Source of the DNA: Takakia lepidozioides
Lineage: Eukaryota; Streptophyta; Takakiopsida; Takakiales; Takakiaceae
Assembly: GCA_030704615.1 (NCBI GenBank)
Contig: CM060734.1
Location: forward strand, 63,072,042 to 63,136,041
Direction: 5' to 3'
DNA: 64,000 bases
Part shown: positions 11,248-21,632 of the stretch, piece by piece
Layout of the letters: the number at the start of each line of letters is the position of its first letter
Position numbering within the stretch: position 1 is the first letter of the stretch
Notes under the pieces: generated by a model
Told to the model about the DNA's origin: nothing
Seen by the model: the letters and a program-made list of their open reading frames with translations, nothing else
Database searches by the model: none
Program-made: the position numbers and the translations under genes

Positions 11248-11335
11248 AGGGAATTTGATTCACATCAAATTCTTTAATTCTCCATCCACCATGATCCACC
11301 AGATGCCTATCACATCTGGCTGTTCATGACTTAGT

Positions 11336-11353
11336 TCCCCAGTATGGTCGCCA
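11336..11353 (-). other. Primer-binding site candidate, element A
   Basis: Two bases inside the 5' LTR the minus strand reads TGGCGACCATACTGGGGA. It starts with TGG as expected for pairing with a tRNA CCA end. The first seven bases would pair with a plant tRNA-Arg 3' end as I remember it; the rest fits poorly. Confidence 0.5.
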
Positions 11354-11355
11354 AA

Positions 11356-12268
11356 TGTCGAGCGGCTTTACTCCCCATCCTTCGCTATCCGAGGGGGAAA
11401 CTCCAAGATAGAAGAGCTGGATATTTCTAAGCACTCAGTCCGCTTAGTGCAATCAGTCATGACCTACAGCTAGTGAATCATGGTTGTGCTTCCCAATTGT
11501 ATTCTTTCTTGCCTTCATGTCATCAATTCACCTTATCTGATACTAAAGCATCAGATTGCATCAGTATCTACTTAATTCCAATTAATCATGCATTCATTTC
11601 ACAGCTTCATTCATGTCTCTCTACACAGTGTGCTTGTATTGAATAAGTATCAGATTACGATTTATCAGGTACTAGGCCAATGTCAAAGTGACTCTAATCC
11701 GCCCTACAGTATCACTACAGCTCTCCATGGAACAAACATCTACTGTACATCTCTCCTCTTCCCCGTGCTCCCGTTCTTGCTCTCCGCCTGATCTCCTCTC
11801 CTCCATCACCAAGAAGTGATCCCCGTCCAGTGTCATTCCGTTGCCGCTCCCCTTATCTGCCCCCCAAGCTGTTCTAACCACCTAACTAATTAACCGTTAT
11901 CCCCGAAGTATCACGTTCCTTCTGCAGATGCCGTTCCCTCACAATCGTTCCCTGCCATTGATAACTATTCCCCATGTACTGTGACAGGTTGTGTCAAGCT
12001 GTGCCGAGCTGTGACTGGCGCTGTGTCTGTGGACTGGCTGTGACGGGCTGTGGCGGCCTGTGCCTTGTCTGTGTGTGCTGTGGTGTGAACGGCTGTGCGA
12101 AGCTGTGTCAGCTCGGCTGTGACTGTGACGGGCTGTGTCGGGCTGTTACCCCCCCTAAAAGCCCACTGCTCTCACCCCTAAGGCTTCTGTTGGTCTCAGT
12201 CTGCGCAAAAATTAAGGGTTCCCCGCAGAACTTGTAAAAGCGTCTAAGTCCCAAGCAGCCCTCTAACA
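11356..12268 (-). repeat. Element A 5' LTR (913 bp)
   Basis: TG...CA borders: on the plus strand it begins tgtcgagcgg at 11356 and ends ctctaaca at 12268. It contains the GT-rich array at about 11980-12150. Inside flank: primer site. Outside flank: element C. Confidence 0.92.
11980..12150. repeat. GT-rich tandem repeat in element A 5' LTR
   Basis: Irregular units of the ggctgtgac type in the LTR U3 part, shorter than in B. Confidence 0.85.
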
Positions 12269-12395
12269 AAGACCCACAACAGGCCATGCTTATGAGTTCC
12301 ATAAGCAAGACATTAAATTTTGTTGGCACTAATGTGAAGTCCATGTTTCCATCCACACAATTGGCAGGCTTTGCGGGAGGAAACTCAAGCAGGAG
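12269..12395 (+). pseudogene. Sliver of element C ORF3 between A and B
   Basis: These 127 bases match, on the plus strand, the minus strand of B's ORF3 near 15480-15600 (for example caacaggccatgcttatgag against B's caacaggcaatgctgatgag). The sequence is continued without loss by 25396 onward. It shows that A and B both landed in one ORF3 gene of an older plus-strand element. Confidence 0.88.
12391..12395. repeat. Target-site duplication of element B, left copy
   Basis: aggag directly left of the LTR start; the same five bases follow the other LTR at 25396-25400. Confidence 0.92.
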
Positions 12396-13298
12396 TGTCG
12401 CGCGGCTTTTACTCCCCATCCCTTCGCTATCCGAGGCGGAAACTCCAAGATAGAAGAGTTGGAAATCTCTAAGTACTCAGCCCGCGCAGAACAATCAGTC
12501 ATGACCTACAGCTAGTGTATCATGGGGGTGTTTCCTATTTGTTTCCCTTTCCGCATTCATCTTAGCTACCTTACCATTGATAATTAAGTATCAGTTTGCT
12601 TCATCAATTTATCGGTTTCCTTCACTCATCCATTCAATCCACAGCTTCACTCAGATCTCTCTACACAGTGTGATTGTATCGTATAAGTATCAGATTATGA
12701 TTTATCAGGTATCAGGCCGAAGCCATTGTGTCTCTATTCTCTCTACAATATACAGCTTTGCATATAACAAGCATCTACTAATCCTCTTTTCGTGCTCTCC
12801 GATCTCCGCTCCCGCCTGACTCCAAAGTCCTCCCCGAATAATGATCCCCCTCATCATTCCCCGTTTTTCCCTTTATCCTCCTATCCGCGGTTCTAACCGT
12901 TTCCCTCTCTAACCGTCGTATGTGAACTAACATGTTCCCTTCACAGGTGTTGTTCCCCACAGTCGTTCCCTGTCCTACTCTTCGTTCCCTATTATCGTGA
13001 CAGCTGTGTCAAGCGGTGACTGGCTGTGTTTGGCTTGTCGGGCTGTGCTGGCTGTGTGGCTGTGTGACTGGCTGTGTGGCTGTGTCTGCTGTGTGACGAC
13101 TGTGACGGGCTGTGTGGGCTGTGTGGGCTGTGACGACTGTGGCTGTGTGGGCTGTGACGGCTGTGTGCTGTAATGTAACCCCCCTCTACAGTGCGCTGCT
13201 GTCACCCCTAAGGTTCCTGTTTGTCTCAGTCTGTGCAAAAATTAAGGGTACCCTACAGATCCCGTATAAGTGTCTAAGTCCCCTACAGTCCTCTAACA
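12396..13298 (-). repeat. Element B 3' LTR (903 bp)
   Basis: Begins tgtcgcgcgg and ends ctctaaca on the plus strand. Near-identical to 24427-25395 apart from indels. Confidence 0.95.
13005..13165. repeat. GT-rich tandem repeat in element B 3' LTR
   Basis: Units ggctgtgtgg / gactgtgac. Shorter than the partner array at 25050-25262, which explains most of the 66-bp LTR length difference. Confidence 0.88.
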
Positions 13299-13300
13299 TT

Positions 13301-13315
13301 ACCCCTTCCCCCCTC
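13301..13315 (-). other. Polypurine tract of element B
   Basis: Minus strand GAGGGGGGAAGGGG, two to three bases before the 3' LTR. Confidence 0.82.
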
Positions 13316-13328
13316 AAAAGCCGTGTCC

Positions 13329-16300
13329 TCACGGTTTACTGTTTCCGAGTAGCAACCTTTGTGAGTGAGCACTTTGTTGACGTTGAGAGTTTCGTGGTGG
13401 GCTGTGTGTACGAGCCCGAGGTCTGTCTCTGGTTGATGGAGATGGTTGATCACTACCTGGATAAGTGAGGCCTTCTGGAGGCTGATATCGAGGTAATCTT
13501 TCCGGCATAGGAGATCCCCTTTGTTTCTTCTCTTCCATCTGAATTGCATAGTCTTCTCCCATGTCAAAAGAATTCTGTGAAGAAACAGTTGTATCAGAAT
13601 CCTCATCGCCTCTCAGGTGTTTTAATTTTTTCGAACTTTTTGTGGAATCATCTGGGGCATACAATGCTGTCCTACCATGTCTGGAAGTTTGCATTTTACA
13701 ACCTGGTGTAACCGTTGAACAGCAAAATTGGTGTAGACACTGAGCTCCTTGTCTGTCCAGATGAGTGGGGTACCAATTACTGGTGCAGCGTGCAAGTATT
13801 TCCATGCGATATGTCCCTTATAGAAAATGTCATCAAGTCCGAATTTCTGTGTTGACAAATTGTTGCAGGCTGCTTGAAACCATGAACGAATTTGAGAATC
13901 CTTCTGTATCATAACTTTTGGGTCATATAGGTACATATGAGGTGGCACACCGAAGGTAATACCCAATGATCTCCACTGGAGTAACTTTGAAAGCGTGCTT
14001 GCATCTTTTGTTGCTCAATGTGGTAACGTATCAGAAAACAAGCAGCGTAGTATAGCCCGCACCCCATGACAATACTTGCTATCTCCTTGGTCTTGGTATA
14101 AATGAGTCCATGTACAACCTGGAAAGCAACCAATTCCCTCAACATGGTACCTGCCTCGTGCCAGTATTGTGCAAAGTGATGATCTTCAATATGTCGATTG
14201 TTTGGAAGAACTTTAGTCCTGGTTGCCACTGGCAGCCAAATACGCATGATTTGGTAGTAATGTGCGAATGACTGCGGAGGACTAAATTCTTTCCAAGCCA
14301 AATCCAACATGATGGGAATTTGGTTGAAGGGCATAATCATAGCCCTACTGTACTCCCTGGCAGCTGGAGTTTTAGGTGGGTTAAAAGCTGCATTGCCCCA
14401 TACCTCCGGCTGTGGTGGCTGTGGTGTGGTTGTAGTAACCACAGGTTCAGCTACTGGTACACTGACCTGTTGTGGTGGTGGTGGTACTGGTTCCTGTACC
14501 ATTGGCATCTCCTGCACCTCCTGTGAAGACTGAAAAGCCAGAGTTCTGGCTTGCAAATAAGAAGCCATTAGCTGTTCCTGAGGGATAGACTCTTTGGTCG
14601 ATGTTTGAAGTGAGGTCTTCCACTTGAGTCTGGAGTCCGTCTACATCCTCTTGTAACTCTGCTATCCTACTATAGACATTGTCTATAGTAGTTGTGGCAA
14701 TGTTCTGCACCTGCAGTCTGAGCTCATTCATCTCGCTTTGGGTGAGCTTCGTGGGCTTTGCCCTCTACTGGCCCTTGTGCTAACCAGACCTGCATAAGGC
14801 TGTTATCCACCAAGCTGCTTGTGGTTCCCCTGAGAGTTTGCTCCTCTCTTAGCTTATACAATTCCAACTGCTGTTGTAAAGCCTTCATGCGCTTCGCCTG
14901 TGGCTCAACCAATTGCGCATAGGCAGCAAGTAGATTATTGGCTTCTTTCGAAGCCTTGTTACTGACCGCGATTTCATTTCTATTGGCCACGATGGTTTGT
15001 TTGCAACTCCACGATGTATTTCTCTTCTCAGCTTCCATCTGCCTGTATTGCTTGAAAGTATCTTCATTGCGACAGATTGTATTCTTCATATCGACAATGA
15101 GCTTCATTTGCTCAACATTCTCTTCTTCTGCCTTCGTACATTTTTCCGCTTGACTGTTTATTTCTTTTGTTGATTGGTCAAGCATAGTTGTAAATGTAGC
15201 ACATTGTATCGCCATCCTGTTATGCACTGTCTGCAACTCCGTATGTAGTGCATTCAGTTCTTGCAACTTGCTTTCATGCTGCACCTGCATTTGGTATAGC
15301 TGTTGCTTATGTGCTTCGTGCAACTGGTCTTGCGCGAGGCCTGCCTCAATCAATTGTTGCTTGGCCAATTGCAAAGCCATTTCTGTATTGGCCAAGTCCT
15401 GCTTCATCTTGAGAGTGACCTCTTCATCGACCTTGTTTGCACACTCAGTGGCAAGTCGAGCCTCAAACTCCTTCCTGAGTTCTCTTTCAAGGCTGTCAAT
15501 TGGGTAATTGGAACATGGGTTTGACATAAGTCCCCAACAAATTAAGTGTCCTGCCTATGGAACTCATCAGCATTGCCTGTTGAGGGTCATCATGGTGAGG
15601 TTGCTGCTGTTCCTCCGATCTTCAACAGTATGATGTCTCACTAACCATTCAGACCATTGTCCCACCGGATTTTCTTCCTGAACTACTTCATTTATGACCG
15701 GTGCTACAGTGTCATGACCTTCCGCCTGTGGTACCTCCGACACAGGTGTGTGCATTATATGCACCTCAGGATTTCCCTTGGGCAACTGTTGCACCTCTGG
15801 GATTTCTGTCTCCTTGACCAGACCAGAATATTCATAGAGAAGGTCCCCTTTCTCTATTTCTGCCACTATCTGTTCTGTAGTTGGAATATCTATCCCTTCA
15901 CTTTCCAAATCAATTATTTCGGGTTGAGCTGCATGGATAACTTGTGACCTTGTGACAAGTCGTTCAAGTGGCTGTGTTGGTTGTGATGCAGAAGTACTTC
16001 TTCCTCCTCCTCTCTCTGAAGGTCCTGCTTCCAGTAATAACATTCTTTTGTGCTGCTGTGCCCCTTCCTGGTCATGAGCTTGGGAAACATTATCATGCGG
16101 AATCCGTGAAGCCAGTGGATCCGCCACTACAGTCTTTCCCCTTCTCTGCCTCTTAGTCTCGGGTTGTGCTGCTAGTCCACCCTCACTGTGTGAAGAGCCT
16201 TGCTCTTCCATTGCAGTTGTTTCTGGCTCAAACACTCCCATTTCCTTCCTTTCTTGTGCATTAAGTATGCCAGAACTAAGGATTATTTGAGCAATGATTG

Positions 16301-16811
16301 GGCCAGACACTATGATAGGAGATTTGCGGTAGTACCTTGTAATCTTTTCATCTCCTCTACCAGTGCGTTGTACATTATGTCCGCCCATTGTACCTCTTGT
16401 CCCTTCAAGCCTTTGAGGATTTCCTCTGTGAAGGATCTGCTCAAATATTGTTGGTTCTGTTTCAGGGCAATCAAAATCAATACTTGGCCTATGTCTTTTA
16501 ACCCTGGGTACACAGCTTTGGTACAAGCATAACCCTGAGTTTTAAAGAAACTCCCTTCTTGGAATAAATCCCCTATTTGCAGTCTTTCCCTGTCCTCCAC
16601 ATACACATGACCTGCTGGCAATCGAAACAATTGCTGGAGGTATAGGGGAGTAATCATTAATTCAACTCCCTTCACCGTTGTTGTTCCTGTCTTTGGCTCA
16701 AAGTTCTGCAAAAATTGTAACATGTACTGTCTATGGTGTAGTGTCCAATCCATGCTTTGCAATCCTTCCAATCTCAGCTCCTTCAGTATCTATCGCCTGT
16801 GGGGTAGCCAT
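13329..16811 (-). pseudogene. ORF3 of element B: large coiled-coil protein
   Basis: About 1,160 codons from ATG 16811 (MATPQAI) to the stop near 13329, split into several open frames by short indels. The domain order is as in element A: N-terminal block (DWTLHHRQYMLQFLQNF, near 16740); basic RQRRGKTVVADP; coiled coil (about 14750-15520, with KMKQDLANTEMALQLAKQQL and MDQSTKEI-like heptads); Pro/Gln linker; C-terminal block (NPPKTPAAREYSRAM to MVGQHCMPQMIPQKVRK). The last segment is Ser/Arg/Pro-rich. The start overlaps the pol tail ORF in another frame, so translation would need reinitiation, frameshifting or a spliced RNA. Family unknown. Confidence 0.8.
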
Positions 16812-17675
16812 CGTTTGTTTCTGCAGAATTGTGGTGCTCTTCACCCTGATTTCCTCCATTCCTCTCACTCTCTTCATCTTAGACTCACAGAACTGCTTTG
16901 GCTGTAACAACTGCAGGAATGCCTGTAGTGCACAAAGCAGAAACGTATGGTTGCCGCAGAAAGCTATGGGTAATCTCTTGTAAGCCTGCGGGGCTTGCAA
17001 GCATTGTTCAAGAAAAGCTCTGCTCTTTCGTTTCGTGTCTCTGCCATGCGTAAGTAATATTGCGAGCGTATAGTCTGTTAGTTCCTCCATAGTTTCCAAG
17101 TTATAGCATTTATGGCCTGTCCTGTCGAGACGCCCGTTACTCAGAACGACGCCGCCTCTTGCGCTCAATTTCCCTCCATTTTCTTGATCATTTCTCTGGT
17201 TTTCTATTGGCTGTATCCGCTGTGACTGGATTTTAACTTTTATCTTCTTTAGTGGACTTTCCCTGTTGGATAGTCCACTAGGATCACACATGCGACATGA
17301 ATTCGTTTTTCTGTACTTGCCGTTCGTTCTGTTTCCCTTTTTCCGTATTCATTAATGGGCCCGCCTTTCATCCCTTTTGACGGCCGTTCTTGTCCTCTTT
17401 CTTTTTGACACCTGTCCTTGCACTTCATTCTCTGCTGTGTGTCGCACCCTGACCTCCACGTGTCTATTTTTAAAGTAATTTCCGTTTCTTTCTTCCTTCA
17501 GCCATTTTCCTGAAGTTTTTATGTGTCCACTTGTCACTGATTCTATGGATCGTGTAACTTTAGTAGGCTGTGTTGAGCTGTGACAGGCTGTGTCATACTG
17601 TGTTACGCTGTGATAGGCTGTGTTGCACTGTGGTAAGCTGTGATAGGCTGTGATGTAGGTGATAGGCTGTGTCAA
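16731..17675 (-). pseudogene. Pol tail ORF of element B
   Basis: Counterpart of the 385-codon tail in element A. It is split here near 17290-17350 into a repeat-encoded TAYHS part and a basic part (MCDPSGLSNRESPLKKIK ... MEELTDYTLAILLTHG). It ends just after the ORF3 start. Confidence 0.6.
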
Positions 17676-17740
17676 AGATGGGCTGTGACGGTGATGGGCT
17701 GTGAACGTGATGGGCTGTGATAGGCTGTGTCACCCACCCC
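17560..17740. repeat. Internal GT-rich tandem repeat, element B
   Basis: gataggctgtg-type units, shorter than in A, with variant units such as gaacgtgatgggctgtg near 17700. Confidence 0.82.
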
Positions 17741-18981
17741 GGTCATATATACTGGGCCTAGCGACAAGTTTCCATACTCCGTTCGTAACACTGGTGCAGC
17801 CCGTGACTGCTCTTGCGGTTCAACATGCAAATCATGCTGCAGGGGTTTGTCATGGATACCACTGTACCCCTTCAACTTATTTGCATTGACTCTTCCCAGC
17901 ATTTCTTTGTTAATGGTTTGTAACATGGCTGTGTTGTTATCATACATCTTTTGTATGACATAAGGTCCTTTCCATGGTGATTTAAGCTTAGAAGCTTGAA
18001 TCTTTCCTTTCTTCTGCAACCATAGAACCAAATCCCCCGTCTTAAAAGTCTTTAATTTGCCTTCATCAAACTGTTCCTTTCGCTTCATCTGAATTCTGGT
18101 CATATTATCAGCTGCATCAGCACGTACTTCTTCCACATGGTATAATTCATGTTTCCTGACCTTGATGGAGTCTTGCAATTCCATTCTTTTTCCCCACTCC
18201 GTTCTCATGGTAGGTAACAGGAATTCCACTGGAAGTAAGGCTTCCATACCATAAACTAATTGGAATGGTGTATACTTAGTGGTGACTTTATATGAAGTCC
18301 TGTATGACCACAAAGCTGTCAGCAGCTTTGTATCCCAATCCGTTCTGTTTGCATTGACTATCTTAGCCAAGATAGTACATAGTATTTTGTTGGTAGCCTC
18401 TGCCTGCCATTACCCTGTGGGTAATATGTTGTACTCTTTCTATGCACAATCATAAACTCTTTAGTCAATAACTCAATGGTCTCATTCATGAAGTGACTTC
18501 CTTGATCACTGATAAATTCTAAGGGACATCCAAATCGTGTAAGTATGTTCTCGTACAGGAACCTTGCTGTGGACTTGGCTGTGTTGTCCCTCAAAGCTTT
18601 AGCTTCCACCCACTTTGTAGTATAATCAGTGGCTGTAATTATGTACCTGTTTCGTGTATTCTTGGATGGTGGATTAATTGGTCCAACAAAGTCTAGTCCC
18701 CATTTCTGAAATGGTTCCGTAGGCATTGTAGGATGCAAGGCCATTCTTCCAGATCTCTGCAAAGGTCCTAGCCTCTGACATTCATCACACTTCTGACAAT
18801 ACTCATGTACATCTTTGAACAAAGTAGGCCACCAGTATCCTGCGAGTAGTATCTTTCTACTGGTAGTCTCTTCTCCAAAATGACCTCCAGCCACTCCTTT
18901 ATGAACTTCCTCCAAGACTTTATTTACTTCATGGTGGTACAAGCATCGTTTTAGTACTCCATCAGGTCCTAACTTATACAT
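17672..18981 (-). pseudogene. Integrase of element B
   Basis: Zinc-binding part (HFGEETTSRKILL, CQKCDEC), core with WGLDFVGP and FISDQGSHF, then YYPQGNG at about 18410. There the frame breaks: one base is missing compared with D (tgccattacc against tgcccattgcc), so the catalytic Glu of QAEA is in another frame. The GPY/F part (WKGPYVIQKMYDN, about 17950) and tail stay open in the 18370-17672 frame. One base restores the frame, so this may be an assembly error rather than a real lesion. Confidence 0.9.
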
Positions 18982-19133
18982 TTCTGCTTCCTACCATAGT
19001 ATAAGGTAAAGCTTGATAGCAATTCTCTTCCTCTGCTCCTTACCATAACTAGGTGGGCACTGACCATGAGCAAGGTAGTATCTGATTGGCCACTGCCAAT
19101 CTAACCATTCATCTGCACTTCCTTGCACCTCCA

Positions 19134-20414
19134 TTACAATAAACTCGCATCAGGTAACTGATCGTCCACTCCTGTGGCGGCCTCTCCTGTTGTTAGTCGT
19201 GACAAATGATCTGCCACAAGATGCAAACGGCCAGGCTTGTAAATAACCTCGAACTCAAACTCATGCAAGATTATTAACCACCTCGCTATCCTTCCACTTA
19301 TCAAAGGTTTGTTCACCAGATATATCAGAGCCTGGTGATCCACATAAAACATAAACTTTCTTCCCAATAGGTAATGCCTGAATTTCTTCACTGCATAGAT
19401 CATTGCCAATGCTTCTCTTTCCGTTGTGCTATAGTTCCTCTCAGCACTGTTCATCAACCGGCTAGCATAGTACACAGGTGAATCTATATTCCCTGTAACA
19501 TTCTGGGCTAACACCGCTCCCAACGCTTCTCCTGATGCATCGCAGTGAACATGAAATACTACATGCCAGTGAGGGTTAATCAGCACAGGTGTAGTTGTTA
19601 CTGACAGTGTAAGTTCCTCAAACGCCTGTTGACATTCAGCTGTCCATGCAAACACTGCATCTTTCTTCAGAAGCTTGCTCAATGGTGCTGCTATTTGTGC
19701 ATACCTTTTGACAAATCTTCTGTAAACTGGTTTGCCCAAGGAATCTCCTTAAACTCTTAACATTCACTGGTGGTGGAGAGACTTTAATGGACTCTGTCTT
19801 CCTGGGATCCACAAGAAGTCCCTTCTTACACACAATGTGTCCCAGAAGCACCCCTGAGTTCACACAGAAAGTACACTTCTCTGGATTCAAGCCCAGACCT
19901 CTCATCCTGCATCTGGCCAGGCATAACTCCAATTTATGCAAGTGCTCATTCTTAGAGCTGTACACACTGAAATCATCCAAAACCTGCATGAAATCATCCA
20001 GATACTCTGAAAAGATTCACTTATCACTCTCTGAAAGGTCGCTGGTGCATTACAAAGTCCAAAGGGCATGACTTTGTATGCATAAGCCCCCCAGTCTGTG
20101 ATGAAAGCTGTTTTCCCTTGGTCTTCTTCTGCCACTTGCACTTGATTATAACCACTGAAGCCATCCATGAATGAGTACATCTCATGGCCTGCCACAGTGT
20201 CTAATACTGCTTCTGTGAATGGCAAAGGGAAAGGATCTTTCTTCGTACAAGCATTCAGCTTCTTATAGTTCACACACTCTCTTAGTTTGCCATTCTTCTT
20301 GGGAACTATAACAATGGGTGACAACCAAGTTGTATACTCTATTGGGTATATAAACTTAGCCTCAGCCAACTTCTTTATCTCTTCTCCAACCTTCTGTGCG
20401 TAGTTGGGATTCAT
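19134..20414 (-). pseudogene. Reverse transcriptase and RNase H of element B
   Basis: RT motifs LSPIVIVPKKNGKLRECVNY, MDGFSGYNQVQV and MPFGLCNAPATFQRVI. Compared with A, two bases are lost near 20012 and three near 19980. The second loss removes the aromatic residue before the catalytic pair (VLDD instead of VFLDD). RNase H (VFHVHCDASGEALGAVLAQN, FYVDHQALIYL) and part of the connection are open at 19739-19134. Confidence 0.92.
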
Positions 20415-20761
20415 TCTATACCTCGCCTGCTTGATTGGTACTGACCCTGGTTCCAGTTCAATTTTATGCTGACAGACTTCAGGTGGTATCCCCTTTTAGA
20501 TCCTCATAGCTCCAAGCAAATACATCTCTGTATTTGATGAACAAGCTTTTAGCTTCTTCGAAGAATTCCGGCTCCAAATCAGCTCCTACTTTCACAGGTT
20601 CCTCCTGAGTTCCCATTTACTTCTCTCCTGCTCATCAGCTGTGATTGTCCAACCAGTCACCACTTCATCCTGTAAGCTCACAGTGGCTGGTTCTTCTAGG
20701 ATTTCTATTTCTCCTTCTCTTTCTTCATAGAAATGTGATGGGTAAATGCTGGTTTCCTTCT

Positions 20762-21556
20762 TCAGTTGGTGTTGCTGTCACTACACCAGCAGATACCTCT
20801 CAAACAACTTAGGCTTTCCAGCCGCATCTCTGCAACCTGCTCCCACTCTGGGTGTGCAGCAAATAGGGTAGCTTCCTGCTCCTCATCCAGTCCTCCCCTC
20901 CAGTCATACTCTCTGACTCCTCGAGGTCTTCTTGTAGCAGGTAATCTACTAGATTTCTTTGTGGTAATTTGTATCTCGTGCATCCCATTATGCACAGTTA
21001 GTAACTGAGAATTCCAGTCATGGAATACCCTGGCCTGTTTCAGCCACGGACGTCCCAATAATAAGGAGTAAGCCTCCATGACTTCATCCATTTTTAATAC
21101 AGTTACTGTGATCATAAAGATCATTTTCTGTATCTGTATCTTAACTCCTCTTATTAATCCCAATGGCTGTACACTTCTTTGATCTGCCATTGTTACTGTA
21201 AATGGGGCTGGTTTCATGTTACTTAGACCAAGCTTCTTCCTTAATTGGTCTGTCATGATATTTACTCCAGAACCACCATCTATCAGTACATCAGTTAGTT
21301 CTGTGCTTCCAATTCTCAATTGGATTACTGGCATAGAATCATCAAAGTCCATGACTGGTTCTCGCCCTTCCGGCTTCACATTATAACTGGTCACCTTGCT
21401 GTTCAGGTCTGTGTTTCCTGTCTCTTGGGCAATTCGATTGATTGCCTGATACAGCCTGTGCCTACAATAAGGTGCCACAGCTAATAGCTGTCCAATGGTA
21501 ATTTCTGCTTTGGTCTGACATATTACTTCAGCCAAAGTCTCTTCATTACTTTGCAT
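20762..21556 (-). CDS. Protease region of element B
   Basis: Retropepsin-type aspartic protease that would cut the polyprotein. The active-site motif is VLIDGGSGVNIM, so the usual Asp-Ser/Thr-Gly reads Asp-Gly-Gly. The flap/second-half motif LLLGRPWLKQARVFHDW is present. Upstream is a segment with ICQTKAEITIGQLLAVAPYC, downstream an Arg-rich linker to RT. This whole region is missing in element A. Confidence 0.82.
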   Translation of the reverse strand: MQSNEETLAEVICQTKAEITIGQLLAVAPYCRHRLYQAINRIAQETGNTDLNSKVTSYNVKPEGREPVMDFDDSMPVIQLRIGSTELTDVLIDGGSGVNIMTDQLRKKLGLSNMKPAPFTVTMADQRSVQPLGLIRGVKIQIQKMIFMITVTVLKMDEVMEAYSLLLGRPWLKQARVFHDWNSQLLTVHNGMHEIQITTKKSSRLPATRRPRGVREYDWRGGLDEEQEATLFAAHPEWEQVAEMRLESLSCLRGICWCSDSNTN

Positions 21557-21632
21557 GTCTGCATCTTCTTTTTTCCTTTCTTCCTGAATCAGAGGAATCT
21601 GCCACAGGAATCAGTACTCTTTTGCATTTCCC

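Larger units (their letters stand above)
1..12268 (-). mobile_element. Element A: Ty3/gypsy LTR retrotransposon, left end cut by window
   Basis: The element reads on the minus strand. Its 5' LTR is 11356-12268, with a primer-binding candidate just inside it, then gag, a gap and foreign segment, RT/RNase H, integrase, tail ORF, ORF3, polypurine tract, and the start of the 3' LTR (1-355, running off the window). It is colinear with element B except that B's protease region (about 20441-21594) is missing and replaced by 7565-9240 plus a 500-N gap. Its LTR differs from B's by many substitutions, so it is another subfamily or an older copy. The right flank continues into element C at 12269, so A lies inside C. 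The expected target duplication there is aagac (12269-12273); its partner is outside the window. Confidence 0.93.

Noticed and set aside
13329-16811. ORF3 as an env-like gene
   Set aside because: No signal peptide, no transmembrane segment and no cysteine pattern of an envelope; coiled coil and basic tail point elsewhere.
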